Positions 17,595-26,663 are shown, counted from the stretch's first letter. The stretch is 64,000 bases of DNA from Schumannella luteola (GCF_013408685.1 NZ_JACBZY010000001.1:3100001-3164000), one strand, 5' to 3'. The notes: generated from the sequence alone by a model not told the origin. Numbers and translations: made by a program.

Positions 17595-18911
17595 TCAGAA
17601 GTCGCGCAGGTTGCCGACGACGCCGCCCTGGCCGTAGTCGCGGCGCAGCACGCCGCGCCGACGCAGGATCGGCACCAGCTCATCCAGGGTGCGGTGGATC
17701 GTGACCGGATGCAGGTCGCCCGAGAAGATGAAGCCGTCGGCGGTGCCGTCGTCGCCGAGCTCCTCGATGAAGTCGGCGATCTCGTCGGCGGTGCCGACGT
17801 AGCCCTCGCGGCTCGAGACCCGACCGAGACGGGCATGCTGGGCGAGCACCTGGCGCAGCGGCTGCTCGGCGAAGTCGTCGAAGCGGCCGAGCAGTCCCTT
17901 GATCGTGCCGCGCGAGACGTGCTGGCCGAAGACGCCCTCGTCGAGCGGACGGTCGAGGTCGAGCGCCGTCAGGTCGGTCTCCGAGTCGGACGACCAGCCG
18001 AGCGCGATGTCGCGCAGCTGCCCCTCGTCCGGATCGGCCGAGGCGGCGACGATCCGATCGGCCTCCTCGCGGCTGCCGACGATCTGCGGTTTGAACACGA
18101 ACAGGGTGCGGATGTCGCGCTCGCGCCCGTAGACGGCGGCGGCCGCACGCACCTTCTCGGCATAGGCGCGGATGCTGTTCACGTCGAGCGAGGCGAGCGC
18201 GAGCTGCACGTCGGAGTGCTTGCCCGCGAAGTCGATGCCGCGGGGCGAGCCGCCGGGCGAGACGATGGCCGGGTCGCTGAGCTCGAAGGGCACCGCGTTG
18301 AGCGGGCCCTCGAAGCGGAAGAACTCGCCCTCGTGCTGCGTCGCGGTGATGCGGCTCGCATCCGCGTACCGGCCCGTCGAGGCGTCCGCGACGACGGCCC
18401 CCTCGCCCCAGCTGTGCCAGAGCTCGCGGATGCCGCTGATCCACTCGTCGGCGCGGTCGTAGGCGCGATCGTGCGGCACCGGCTCGAGCCCGAGGTGCCG
18501 GGCGCTGCCCGTGTCGGTCACGACGTTGATGCCGACGCGGTGATCGCTGAGGTGGTGCAGGCTCGCGAACTGGCGTGCGGCGACGTAGGGCAGCCAGCTG
18601 GCGACGTTGACGGTCGGCACGATGCCGAGGTGCTGCGTCGCGTTCAGCAGGTACGGGGTGAGCGCGACCGGGTCGTGCTTCGGCGCGCCGTAGGCCCCGC
18701 GGATGCGCAGGTCGAGCGTCTCGGGGAAGCCCGCCGAGAGCGCGTCCTCGATGATCACCAGGTCGAGCCCGGCCTGCTCGAGGGTGCGCACGGACTGCTG
18801 GTAGAGATCGGGGCGACGCCAGTCGTAGTCCCAGTCCCAGTAGGGCTTGCCCCAGCCGTGCGGGCCGAAGCCGCGCGAGAGGAACCAGCCGAAGTGCTGC
18901 TGCTTGGCCAT
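17595..18911 (-). CDS. LLM-class flavin-dependent monooxygenase (NtaA/SnaA/DszA group)
   Basis: A 438-residue FMNH2-dependent monooxygenase with a TIM-barrel fold, in the nitrilotriacetate/DszA subgroup. Characteristic segments are the N-terminal FGWFLSRGFG, the LDLVIIEDAL strand, GINVVTDTGSARHLG (flavin phosphate region), QHEGEFFRFEGPL, and the C-terminal DGFIFSGDLHPVTIH. Enzymes of this group need a separate flavin reductase, which is not encoded nearby. Its start codon shares one base with the stop of the O-acetylhomoserine sulfhydrylase gene, so the two are translated together. This suggests release of sulfur or a side chain from an organosulfur compound feeding sulfide assimilation; the substrate is inferred only from context. 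Confidence 0.88.
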   Translation of the reverse strand: MAKQQHFGWFLSRGFGPHGWGKPYWDWDYDWRRPDLYQQSVRTLEQAGLDLVIIEDALSAGFPETLDLRIRGAYGAPKHDPVALTPYLLNATQHLGIVPTVNVASWLPYVAARQFASLHHLSDHRVGINVVTDTGSARHLGLEPVPHDRAYDRADEWISGIRELWHSWGEGAVVADASTGRYADASRITATQHEGEFFRFEGPLNAVPFELSDPAIVSPGGSPRGIDFAGKHSDVQLALASLDVNSIRAYAEKVRAAAAVYGRERDIRTLFVFKPQIVGSREEADRIVAASADPDEGQLRDIALGWSSDSETDLTALDLDRPLDEGVFGQHVSRGTIKGLLGRFDDFAEQPLRQVLAQHARLGRVSSREGYVGTADEIADFIEELGDDGTADGFIFSGDLHPVTIHRTLDELVPILRRRGVLRRDYGQGGVVGNLRDF

Positions 18912-20359
18912 CAGACGGCCTCCGCGATCCGGTCGAGCGCGGCGATGCGCGGGTCGGGTTCGGCGGCGCGGCGCGCCGAGGAGGTCGGGTCGGCGGCGTC
19001 GGGCGGGAACCCGGCGCCGTCGGCGTCATCCGCCGGGAGGATCGCGCCGAGCGCCCGGATCGCGGCGAGCCCGCGCTCCAGGTCGGCGACGAGGTCGTCG
19101 ACGTCCTCGAGGCCGATCGACAGCCGCAGCAGCCCCTCGCCGATGCCGGCCTGGCGCTTCTCGGCGTCGGTGCGCAGCACGTGCGTCGTGGTCGAGGGAT
19201 GCAGGATGAGCGAGCGTACGTCGCCGAGGTGCGTCATGCGGGTGAAGATCTCGAGCGCGTCGTAGAGCGCGCGGGCGGCGGGGCGTCCGCCGGCGAGCGT
19301 GATCGCGAACACCGAGCCGTAGCCGGCCGAGAAGTAGCGCTCGGCGACGGCGTGGTGCGGGCTCGAGTCGAGCCCCGCGTAGTCGACGCTCGCGACCTCG
19401 GGCTGCGCCGCGAGGAAGCGCGCGACCGCCAGCGCCGACGCCGACTGCCGCTGCACCCGCAGCGAGAGGGTCTCGATGCCCTGCTGGATGAGGAAGGCGT
19501 GCAGCGGCGAGGGCACCGCGCCGAAGCGCGGCACGACGAGCTCGCGCAGGTAGCGCACGTAGGCCTGGTCGCCGTGCCGCTCGACGGCGGTGCGGCCGTC
19601 GGGTCCGCGCTGCTCGCTCAGCTGCGGGTAGGAACCCGTTCCCCAGTCGAAGCCGTGGCCGGTGACGATGAAGCCGCCGAGCACCGAGCCGTGCCCGGCC
19701 AGGAACTTGCTCGCCGAGTGCACCACCACATCCGCGCCGTGCTCGAGCGGGCGCACCAGGTAGGGCGTGGCGAGGGTGTTGTCGACGACGAGCGGCACGC
19801 CGTGCCGGTGGCCGACCTCGGCGATCGCGGCGATGTCGAGCACGTCGTTCTTGGGGTTCGGGATGCTCTCGCCGAACAGCACGCGCGTGTGCGGCGTGAT
19901 CGCGGCCTCCCACGCCGCCGGATCGTGCGGCGCGGTGACGTAGCTGATGGTGACGCCGAAGCGCTCGAGGTGTTCGCCCAGCAGGCCGCGGGTGCCCTCG
20001 TAGATGCTCGCCGAGGCGACGAGGTGGTCGCCCGCGTTGAGCAGGCCGAGCAGCGCCCCGGCCACGGCACCCTGGCCGCTGGCGACGAGGATCGCGTCAT
20101 CGCCGCCCTCCAGAGCGGCGATGCGGCGCTCGACGGCGGCGGCGGTCGGATTGCCGTGGCGGGAGTAGACGTAGCCGTCGCGCTCGCCCGAGAAGAGCGC
20201 GCCGCCGGCGTCGAAGTCGTCGAGCTCGAAGCCCGCGGTGAGGAAGATCGGCGTCGTGCGGGAGCCGTGCTGCGCGTCGGAGTGATCGCCCGCGTGCAGC
20301 TGCCGCGTGCTGAAGCCCAGCCCCGATCCGGCGGCGTGCAGCGGTCGATCGGTCGTCAC
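18911..20359 (-). CDS. metY: O-acetylhomoserine (thiol)-lyase / Cys-Met metabolism PLP enzyme
   Basis: A 482-residue PLP-dependent enzyme of the Cys/Met metabolism family, which makes homocysteine from O-acetylhomoserine and sulfide. The N-terminal FSTRQLHAG, YSRHGNPT, and the PLP-lysine motif VVHSASKFLAGHGSVLGG are characteristic of MetY rather than MetB. The protein is about 50 residues longer than a usual MetY; the extra part is an Asp/Ala/Pro-rich tail after residue 435. It overlaps the following LLM monooxygenase gene by one base. The 260 bp upstream contain no SAM riboswitch that I can recognise. Confidence 0.88.
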   Translation of the reverse strand: MTTDRPLHAAGSGLGFSTRQLHAGDHSDAQHGSRTTPIFLTAGFELDDFDAGGALFSGERDGYVYSRHGNPTAAAVERRIAALEGGDDAILVASGQGAVAGALLGLLNAGDHLVASASIYEGTRGLLGEHLERFGVTISYVTAPHDPAAWEAAITPHTRVLFGESIPNPKNDVLDIAAIAEVGHRHGVPLVVDNTLATPYLVRPLEHGADVVVHSASKFLAGHGSVLGGFIVTGHGFDWGTGSYPQLSEQRGPDGRTAVERHGDQAYVRYLRELVVPRFGAVPSPLHAFLIQQGIETLSLRVQRQSASALAVARFLAAQPEVASVDYAGLDSSPHHAVAERYFSAGYGSVFAITLAGGRPAARALYDALEIFTRMTHLGDVRSLILHPSTTTHVLRTDAEKRQAGIGEGLLRLSIGLEDVDDLVADLERGLAAIRALGAILPADDADGAGFPPDAADPTSSARRAAEPDPRIAALDRIAEAV

Positions 20360-20533
20360 GGTGCTCCTTGCGGGTGCGGGATGCCCGTCGCGCCGTCGGC
20401 GCGGTGCGGGCCCGGTGGTGTCGGCTCGCGCGTCGTCGTGGGAGCCGTTCAGAGCAAACTACGTGCTCGCACCCGCACCGTCGGCGACACCTGTCACACG
20501 GCGTCATCCGGCCGTGCGGTCGACCCCCGAGAG

Positions 20534-20563
20534 CGGGGCGGGGCGGGGCGGGGCGGGGCGGGG
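20534..20563. repeat. Six tandem copies of CGGGG
   Basis: A run of six perfect 5-bp units (C followed by four G) lies between metY and the SRPBCC gene. On the plus strand it holds six consecutive G4 tracts separated by single C bases, so it can form a G-quadruplex. The minus-strand transcript reading towards metY carries the C-rich strand. Copy number is likely to vary between isolates by slippage. Confidence 0.9.
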
Positions 20564-20619
20564 CGGAGCAGTGCAGGGCGAGCGGGCAGGGCCGCGGCGC
20601 CCGGAGGCTGGAGGCCGGC

Positions 20620-21048
20620 TCAGGCGAGCGTGCGGGCGAGCTGACCGAGCGTGAAGGTCCAGCCCTGCAGATTCAATTCGCCCGGGGCGTCGCTGGTCCA
20701 GGGACCGCTGTGCTGCACGATCACTTCGGTGCCGCGCCCGTCGCCGCTCGGCGCGAGCGCGATCTCGACCCGTTCCTCGGGATCGCTGCGGTCGGCATCC
20801 CGCCAGCTCCAGGTGACGACCAGACGGGACTCGGGCTCGACCTCCTCGAAGCGGCCGACCAGGTGGATGCCCTGCTGCGGCGCGACGATCGAGTAGTCCT
20901 GACCGGCGACCGCGTCGAAGCGCACCCGCACCCCCGACCAGTGCGACCACCACCACGATCCGACACCGTCGCTCGTCGTCAGGGCCGCCCAGACGCGGGC
21001 GGGGTCGGCGGCGACGAACTGGGCGACGTGGATGTGCGGGTCAGGCAT
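20620..21048 (-). CDS. SRPBCC (START/AHSA1-like) domain protein
   Basis: A 142-residue single SRPBCC domain, a hydrophobic-pocket fold that binds lipids or aromatic ligands. The N-terminal FVAADPARVWAALTTSDGVGSWW is the typical first strand and helix, and the C-terminal GWTFTLGQLARTLA the long closing helix. The ligand is unknown. It lies just downstream of the XRE regulator on the same strand with a 63-bp gap. A CATGAT hexamer ends 6 bases before its ATG, the TATGAT-like variant of the leaderless arrangement seen elsewhere in this window, so it may have its own promoter. Confidence 0.82.
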   Translation of the reverse strand: MPDPHIHVAQFVAADPARVWAALTTSDGVGSWWWSHWSGVRVRFDAVAGQDYSIVAPQQGIHLVGRFEEVEPESRLVVTWSWRDADRSDPEERVEIALAPSGDGRGTEVIVQHSGPWTSDAPGELNLQGWTFTLGQLARTLA

Positions 21049-21111
21049 GGCCGGATCATGCCCGCCCGACCTGCGGGAAGCCGGTGCGCACCGCGCCCGG
21101 CCGCGGCGGAC

Positions 21112-21969
21112 TCAGTGCGCCGTCGACACGGTGCCGGCGCCGGTGAGACGCTGGGTGCCGGCGACGCGCAGCAGGCGCAGCTTCTCGGCATCCTCGCTGC
21201 CCGGCACCGCCGTGTAGAGCACGAGCCGCAGGTCGCTGCCGGGCGCGGTCAGCACGTCGCAGTCGACCGTGACGTCGCCGACGGCCGAGCCGTGCACGAT
21301 CTTGCGGCTCACCCGGTGCTCGGCGACGTGCGCGGTGCTCCAGCGGCGCGCGAAGTCGGGCGAGGCCTCGCTGAGACGCGTGATCAGACGGCGCAGCCCC
21401 GCATCCTCGGGATAGCGCCCGACGGCGGTGCGCAGATCGCCCACGATGTCGGCGGCGAAGGCCTCCTGGTCGCCGGGGGTGTGCGTGACGTGGTCGTCCT
21501 GCTCGACGAAGGTGCGCCAGGCGACGTTGCGCTCGATGCCGACGCGGGTCGACGGGTCGCCGTGCAGCGCGGCCCAGAGCTCGTTCCAGCGCAGCAGATC
21601 CCAGGTGGCGGAGTACACGGCGACCGGGGTGTCGGTGCAGCGGTCGAGCATGCGCTGCACGCCGGGGGTGATGTGCACGGGGACGGTGCCCGCGGAGGGT
21701 GGGGCGGCGCCCGCGGCGCGGTAGAGGTGGTCGCGCTCGCGTTCGTCGAGACGCAGGGCTCGGGCGAGGGCGCCGAGCAGCTGGCTCGAGGGATGCGTGG
21801 CGCGGCCCTGTTCGAGGCGCACGATGTAGTCGACGCTCACCCCGGCGAGCAGAGCGAGCTCCTCGCGCCGCAGGCCCGGCGTGCGGCGACCGGCGCCGGC
21901 CGGCAGCCCGGCATCCTCGGGCCGCACCCGGTCGCGCCAGGCGCGCAGCACCTGCGCGAACTCGTCCAT
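21112..21969 (-). CDS. XRE-family regulator with MmyB/MltR-like ligand-binding domain
   Basis: A 285-residue regulator. The N-terminal helix-turn-helix (about residues 25-75) reads RREELALLAGVSVDYIVRLEQGR, a textbook XRE fold. The C-terminal part (about 105-270) is the MmyB-like PAS-type domain with PVAVYSATWDLLRWNELWAALHGDP and RNVAWRTF, found in many actinobacterial regulators next to dehydrogenases. It is divergent from the short-chain dehydrogenase gene at 22071, with 101 bp between starts. This is the usual geometry for a regulator of its neighbour, so control of that gene is likely but inferred. Confidence 0.88.
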   Translation of the reverse strand: MDEFAQVLRAWRDRVRPEDAGLPAGAGRRTPGLRREELALLAGVSVDYIVRLEQGRATHPSSQLLGALARALRLDERERDHLYRAAGAAPPSAGTVPVHITPGVQRMLDRCTDTPVAVYSATWDLLRWNELWAALHGDPSTRVGIERNVAWRTFVEQDDHVTHTPGDQEAFAADIVGDLRTAVGRYPEDAGLRRLITRLSEASPDFARRWSTAHVAEHRVSRKIVHGSAVGDVTVDCDVLTAPGSDLRLVLYTAVPGSEDAEKLRLLRVAGTQRLTGAGTVSTAH

Positions 21970-22070
21970 GAGTCCATGGTGCCCCGCTCGGCGGCCGGCT
22001 GCCTGGTACTGCCGTTCCCACCGTCAGCGGGTGCCTGGATCGACTCCGCCGGCGGGCGCAGGCTCAAGCC

Positions 22071-22751
22071 ATGACCACGACACTCATCACCGGAGCCAAC
22101 CGCTCCCTCGGACTCGAGACCGCCCGCCGCCTGATCGAGGCCGGCCACATCGTCTACGCCGGTATGCGCGACACCGCCTCCGGCAACGCCGTGCGCGAGC
22201 TCGGCGCGATCCCCGTGCAGCTCGACGTGACCGATCAGGCGAGCGTCGACGCCGCCCTCGCCTCTCTGCCTGAGCTCGACGTGCTCGTCAACAACGCCGG
22301 CATCCTCGGCACCTCCTTCGGCGTCGACGACCTGGATGCCGCCGCGATCGCCGCGGTGCTCGACACCAACGTGACCGGCCTCGTGCGCGTCACGCAGGCC
22401 GCGCTGCCGCTGCTGCGCCGCTCGGCGAACCCGGTCATCGTCAACGTCGCCTCGGGCGTGGGTTGGCCGAAGTTCCTGACCACGCCGGGCACCGATGAGT
22501 TCCCGGTTCCCGCGATCCCCTACGCGGCGTCGAAGGCGGCGGCGATCGCGCTGACCGTGCAGTACGCGAAGAACCTGCCGTCGTTCCGGGTCAACGTCAG
22601 TGACCCCGGCTACACGGCGACCGACTTCAACCGGCACGGCGGACACCAGACGGTGACCGAGGGCACGGATGCGACGGTGAAGCTCGCACTGCTCGGCGCC
22701 GACGGGCCGACCGGCGAGTTCCACAACCGCTTCGGACGCATCGACTTCTGA
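22071..22751 (+). CDS. Short-chain dehydrogenase/reductase
   Basis: A 226-residue NAD(P)-dependent oxidoreductase. The cofactor motif TLITGANRSLGLETAR (TGxxxGxG) opens the protein, NNAG follows near residue 79, and the catalytic Tyr/Lys pair is in YAASKAA; the catalytic Ser is in VNVASGVG. Length is normal for a classical SDR. The substrate is unknown. An AGGCT hexamer just before CAAGCC and ATG has the leaderless geometry but lacks the leading T, so the start is also supported mainly by homology to the family's N-terminus. Likely controlled by the divergent XRE regulator. Confidence 0.88.
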   Translation: MTTTLITGANRSLGLETARRLIEAGHIVYAGMRDTASGNAVRELGAIPVQLDVTDQASVDAALASLPELDVLVNNAGILGTSFGVDDLDAAAIAAVLDTNVTGLVRVTQAALPLLRRSANPVIVNVASGVGWPKFLTTPGTDEFPVPAIPYAASKAAAIALTVQYAKNLPSFRVNVSDPGYTATDFNRHGGHQTVTEGTDATVKLALLGADGPTGEFHNRFGRIDF

Positions 22752-22873
22752 GCGCTCACGCCGGCCGGTCGCGGCGGGCATGTCGCACAGCGCAGCGGAC
22801 ACGGGCGAGAGCGCGTGTCCGCTTGCGCGTCGTCGACGCCTCGAGTTACCGTCGTCTCGATATCCGAACGTCC

Positions 22874-22890
22874 AGTTCGATTATCGAACT
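22874..22890. promoter_or_regulatory. Perfect 17-bp palindrome, putative operator
   Basis: The sequence AGTTCGATTATCGAACT is a perfect inverted repeat (8 bp arms around one base). It lies 60 bp before the flavin monooxygenase start and is strikingly AT-rich for this genome. An overlapping second dyad, CGAAC-N5-GTTCG at 22865-22879, lies next to it. The shape resembles operators of IclR- or GntR-type regulators of aromatic catabolism, but no regulator gene is adjacent, so the protein must be encoded elsewhere. Confidence 0.7.
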
Positions 22891-22950
22891 AGCCGCAGCG
22901 CCGCTCTCGTCGTCGCGGACCCGACAGCGACGTCAGAGCGGAGCATCCCG

Positions 22951-24948
22951 ATGCAGTTCCACCACCACGGCTACGTGTCCGGCGACCCGCGGGTGCTGCC
23001 CGCCGAGGGCGTCGGGGTCGACCGCCCGACGGAGCTGCCCGACGAGGTGGATGTGCTCATCGTCGGCAGCGGACCGGCCGGCATGATCGCCGCCGCCCAG
23101 CTCGCGCGCTTCCCCGGCGTCACGACCCGCATCATCGAGCGCCGCCCCGGCCGTCTCGCGATCGGGCAGGCCGACGGCATCCAGGCCCGCAGTGTCGAGA
23201 CCTTCCAGGCGTTCGGCTTCGCCGGGCGCATCACGGCCGAGGCCTACCAGATCAGCGAGATGTGCTTCTGGAAGCCCGACGTCGAGCACCCCGAGAACAT
23301 CGTGCGCACCGCGCGGCCGCTCGACGACCCGGCGGGCGTGAGCGAGTTCCCGCACCTCATCGTCAACCAGGCGCGCGTGCTCGACTACTTCGCCGAGTAC
23401 GCCGCGAACGCGCCGGCGCGCATCACCCCCGACTACGGGCTCGAGTTCCTCGGGCTCGAGGTGGCGGAGGTGACGGGCGCGGGCGAGGCTCTGCCCGAGT
23501 TCCCGGTGACGGTGACGCTGCGGCACACCACCGACTCCCCCGACCCCGCCGGCCCGCGCGAAGGCTCCGAGCGCACCGTGCGCGCCAAGTACGTGATCGG
23601 CGCCGACGGCGCCCGCAGCGGCGTGCGGGAGTCGATCGGCCGCAAGCTCACGGGAGCGAGCGCCAACCACGCCTGGGGCGTCATGGACGTGCTGGCCGTC
23701 ACCGACTTCCCCGACATCCGGCTCAAGTGCGCCATCCAGTCGCACACCGGCGGCAGCATCCTGCTCATCCCGCGCGAAGGCGGGCACCTGTTCCGCATGT
23801 ACGTCGACCTCGGCGAGGTGCCCGAGGGCGGCAGCGCGGCCGTGCGAGCGACGACGATCGAGCAGATCATCGCGAAGGCGAACGAGATCCTGACGCCGTA
23901 CACGCTCGACGTGAAGGATGTCGCCTGGCACAGCGTCTACGAGGTCGGCCACCGCCTGACCGACAAGTTCGACGACGTCGCGCACGAGCACGTCGGCACC
24001 CGCACCCCGCGGGTGTTCATCACCGGCGATGCCTGCCACACGCACAGCGCGAAGGCCGGGCAGGGCATGAACGTGTCGATGCAGGACGGCTGGAACATCG
24101 CCTGGAAGCTCGGGCACGTGCTCGAGGGCCGCGCGTCGGAGGCCCTGCTGGACACCTACTCGGCCGAGCGTCAGGTGATCGCGCAGAACCTCATCGACTT
24201 CGACCGCGAGTGGTCGACGCTCATGGCCGCGAAGCCGGAAGACCTCAAGGACCCGACCGAGCTCGAGGACTTCTACGTCAAGACCGCGGAGTTCCCGGCC
24301 GGGTTCATGACGCACTACGCGCCGTCGCTCATCACCGGCTCCGCCGATCATCAGTCGCTCGCGACCGGGTTCCCGGTCGGCAAGCGCTTCCGCTCGGCGC
24401 CGGTGCAGCGGGTCGCCGACGGCACGCCGCAGCACCTCGGCCACCACGCCACCGCCGACGGACGCTGGCGCATCTACGTGTTCGCGGATGCGGCGGGCGG
24501 CGGTTCGACGGGCGACACCGCCGCTGTCGACGCTCTCGGCGCCTGGCTCACGGAATCCCCCGACTCCCCCGTGGTCGCCTTCACCCCCGCGGATGCCGAC
24601 CTCGACAGCCGCTTCGACGTCAAGGTGATCTACCGCCGGCCGCACACGGAGGTCGACCTGGCCACGGTGCCGCCGGTCTTCCTCCCGCGCTCGGGCCCCT
24701 TCGGTCTGATCGACTACGAGAAGGTGCATGCCCTGCGCAGCGACGCCGGCGTCGCGGGCGGCGACGGACTCAGCGAGCCCGGGGTCGACATCTTCGCGGA
24801 GCGCGGCATCGACCCGGCCGGCGCGATCGTCGTCGTGCGCCCCGATCACTACGTCGCGCAGGTGCTTCCGCTCGACGGCACCGCCGAGCTGGCCGCGTTC
24901 TTCGCGCGACTGATGCTGCCGCAGCGCGAGGCCGTCGCGGCGTACTGA
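22951..24948 (+). CDS. FAD-dependent aromatic-ring monooxygenase (phenol/3-hydroxybenzoate hydroxylase group)
   Basis: A 665-residue flavoprotein hydroxylase. The FAD-binding GSGPAGMIAAAQL is at about residues 38-50. The second FAD motif, GADGARSGVRESIG, is followed by FITGDACHTHSAKAGQGMN (GD motif) near residue 360. The C-terminal about 170 residues form the thioredoxin-like domain of phenol hydroxylases. This full architecture fits 3-hydroxybenzoate 4-monooxygenase or phenol 2-monooxygenase relatives that hydroxylate the ring with NADPH and O2. I chose ATG 22951 because MQFHHHGYVSGDPRV matches the family N-terminus; a longer frame from 22780 runs through the operator. A terminator follows directly, so it is a single-gene unit. 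Confidence 0.88.
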   Translation: MQFHHHGYVSGDPRVLPAEGVGVDRPTELPDEVDVLIVGSGPAGMIAAAQLARFPGVTTRIIERRPGRLAIGQADGIQARSVETFQAFGFAGRITAEAYQISEMCFWKPDVEHPENIVRTARPLDDPAGVSEFPHLIVNQARVLDYFAEYAANAPARITPDYGLEFLGLEVAEVTGAGEALPEFPVTVTLRHTTDSPDPAGPREGSERTVRAKYVIGADGARSGVRESIGRKLTGASANHAWGVMDVLAVTDFPDIRLKCAIQSHTGGSILLIPREGGHLFRMYVDLGEVPEGGSAAVRATTIEQIIAKANEILTPYTLDVKDVAWHSVYEVGHRLTDKFDDVAHEHVGTRTPRVFITGDACHTHSAKAGQGMNVSMQDGWNIAWKLGHVLEGRASEALLDTYSAERQVIAQNLIDFDREWSTLMAAKPEDLKDPTELEDFYVKTAEFPAGFMTHYAPSLITGSADHQSLATGFPVGKRFRSAPVQRVADGTPQHLGHHATADGRWRIYVFADAAGGGSTGDTAAVDALGAWLTESPDSPVVAFTPADADLDSRFDVKVIYRRPHTEVDLATVPPVFLPRSGPFGLIDYEKVHALRSDAGVAGGDGLSEPGVDIFAERGIDPAGAIVVVRPDHYVAQVLPLDGTAELAAFFARLMLPQREAVAAY

Positions 24949-24952
24949 GACC

Positions 24953-25000
24953 CGGCCCGGATCGTGCGCCCTGGTGGTGGGCGGCACGATCCGGGCCGTT
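24953..25000 (+). terminator. Rho-independent-type hairpin after the flavin monooxygenase gene
   Basis: Perfect 15-bp inverted repeat, 24953-24967 with 24984-24998 (arm CGGCCCGGATCGTGC), loop 16 bases, followed by TT. It begins 4 bases after the monooxygenase stop. The T tract is very short, as is common in GC-rich actinobacteria. Confidence 0.8.
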
Positions 25001-25139
25001 CGCGTCAGACGATGCTCGACGCCGACACCGGTCGAGTTCGACGTCCGTCTCAGATGTCGGTGGAATGTGCATCTGATCTGCGGTTCTGTGTCGCGGGGAT
25101 GTTCCGTCGGATGTCGGTGGTGGATGTCACTGTGCAGGT

Positions 25140-26663
25140 ATGGAGAAGCCCACGACGACACCTCTCAGCGACGGCGCGACGCCGAACGCTGACGGTGCCG
25201 TCGACGGCGGCGGCGCAGTGACGCTGGCCCGGCTGGTCAGTGAGGCGGAGGTCGCACTCGCGACTCTGACCGCGGGTCAGGTCGCGGAGGTGCGGATGCT
25301 CGCCCGCGCCGGCCAGCTCGCCGAAGCCGAAGCAGCCGGCGCACCCGCGAACGTGCGCGCCCACGACATGGCGCTCCGGTCGATCGCGGCCGAGATCGGC
25401 GGAGTACTCCGCTCCCCGGACCGCACCATCCAGCGTCGCATCGGCGAGGCCCGCGAGATCGTCGAGTTCTACCCCGCCGCCCTGTCGGCATGGGAACACG
25501 GCTTCATCACCCGCGGCCACGTCGCTGTGATCGTCGACGCGGGGCGTGTGGTTCCGATCGATCGTCGGGCGGAGTTCGAACGCGAAGCGATCGAGCGCAG
25601 CCTGCTCGACACCCCGAACCGGGTGCGGGCGGGATTGGAGCTCTTCGCCGAGAAGCTCACCGAGCACACCTTCACGGAACGCCACGAGGACGCCGCCCGT
25701 CAACGCGCGGTTCGACTGATTCCGGGTCGGGATGGGATGTGCGACGTGATCGCGACGGTTCCGACGGTGATCGGCGACGGAATCTTCGACCGCCTCACCC
25801 GCATGGCGCACGCCGTGCAGGACGCCGCTGACCCGCGCGGGACGGCTGACGCCGCGGCGGGTTCAGCAGGTGAATCGGATCGGCGAATGGTCGATCAGAT
25901 CCGCGCGGATGTGTTCTCCGACCTGCTGCTCGCCGGGACGCCCGCGCTTGATCCGACCGCGAATGGGGATGCGCCTGGCGCGCTGGGGGCGATCCGCGCG
26001 CAGGTGCAGGTGACCGTCTCGGCGCTGACGCTCCTCGGCGACGACGAGAACCCCGCCGATCTCGTCGGGCGCTCGCCCATCGATGCGGGAACGGCCCGCT
26101 ACCTCGCCGGCGACGCCCCGTCGTGGACGCGGGTCCTCACGGACCCGGTTGATGGCACCACCGTCGCCGTCGACCGCTACCGCCCCACCGTCGAGCAGCG
26201 CCGGCACCTGCGGGCCCGGGATCAGCACTGCCACTGGCCGGGATGCCGCACCGCGGCGGTCCGCTGCGAACTCGACCACACCATCGACGCCGCCCTCGGC
26301 GGACCCACCGCCCTGACCAACCTCGCTCACCTGTGCCAGCGCCACCACTCGATGAAGCAGTTCACCGCCTGGCGAGTGAGACAACACCCCGGTGGGATCC
26401 TCGAATGGACCTCCCCGACCGGCCGCACCTACCGCGAAGACGCACCAGCACCAACGGTCGCCTTCGTGCCACTCGGGCACCCCATCCGCCACCTCGCCCG
26501 GCTCCAGTCGCCGGACCTGGACGATCCGCCCGACCCACCCGATCCGTCCGCATCCGCAGATCCACCCGGCCGGCTCGCCGAACCGTGGGGCACGCAGCCG
26601 AGTGCGTCATCCGCGCCCGTGTATCGGGCCGAGTACTTCGAACACGAGCCCGCGCCGTTCTGA
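25140..26663 (+). CDS. DUF222 and HNH endonuclease-signature protein
   Basis: A 507-residue protein of the DUF222-HNH type, highly expanded in actinobacteria and often present in several copies per genome. DUF222 covers about residues 30-330. The HNH module is near residues 360-410: QHCHWPGCRTAAVRCELDH, then NLAHLCQRHHSMK, giving the CxxxxC-H-H-N-H metal and catalytic pattern, all intact. The C-terminal about 60 residues are low-complexity Pro/Asp/Ser. Function is unproven: some are thought to belong to mobile introns or retroelements, but no such element is visible here. The upstream 190 bp hold the preceding terminator and two copies of GATGTCGGTGG. Confidence 0.88.
   Translation: MEKPTTTPLSDGATPNADGAVDGGGAVTLARLVSEAEVALATLTAGQVAEVRMLARAGQLAEAEAAGAPANVRAHDMALRSIAAEIGGVLRSPDRTIQRRIGEAREIVEFYPAALSAWEHGFITRGHVAVIVDAGRVVPIDRRAEFEREAIERSLLDTPNRVRAGLELFAEKLTEHTFTERHEDAARQRAVRLIPGRDGMCDVIATVPTVIGDGIFDRLTRMAHAVQDAADPRGTADAAAGSAGESDRRMVDQIRADVFSDLLLAGTPALDPTANGDAPGALGAIRAQVQVTVSALTLLGDDENPADLVGRSPIDAGTARYLAGDAPSWTRVLTDPVDGTTVAVDRYRPTVEQRRHLRARDQHCHWPGCRTAAVRCELDHTIDAALGGPTALTNLAHLCQRHHSMKQFTAWRVRQHPGGILEWTSPTGRTYREDAPAPTVAFVPLGHPIRHLARLQSPDLDDPPDPPDPSASADPPGRLAEPWGTQPSASSAPVYRAEYFEHEPAPF

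Noticed and set aside
20360-20619. SAM riboswitch before metY
   Set aside because: I looked for the conserved SAM-II and SAM-IV cores on the minus strand and did not find them; only a small GC hairpin and the CGGGG tract are present.
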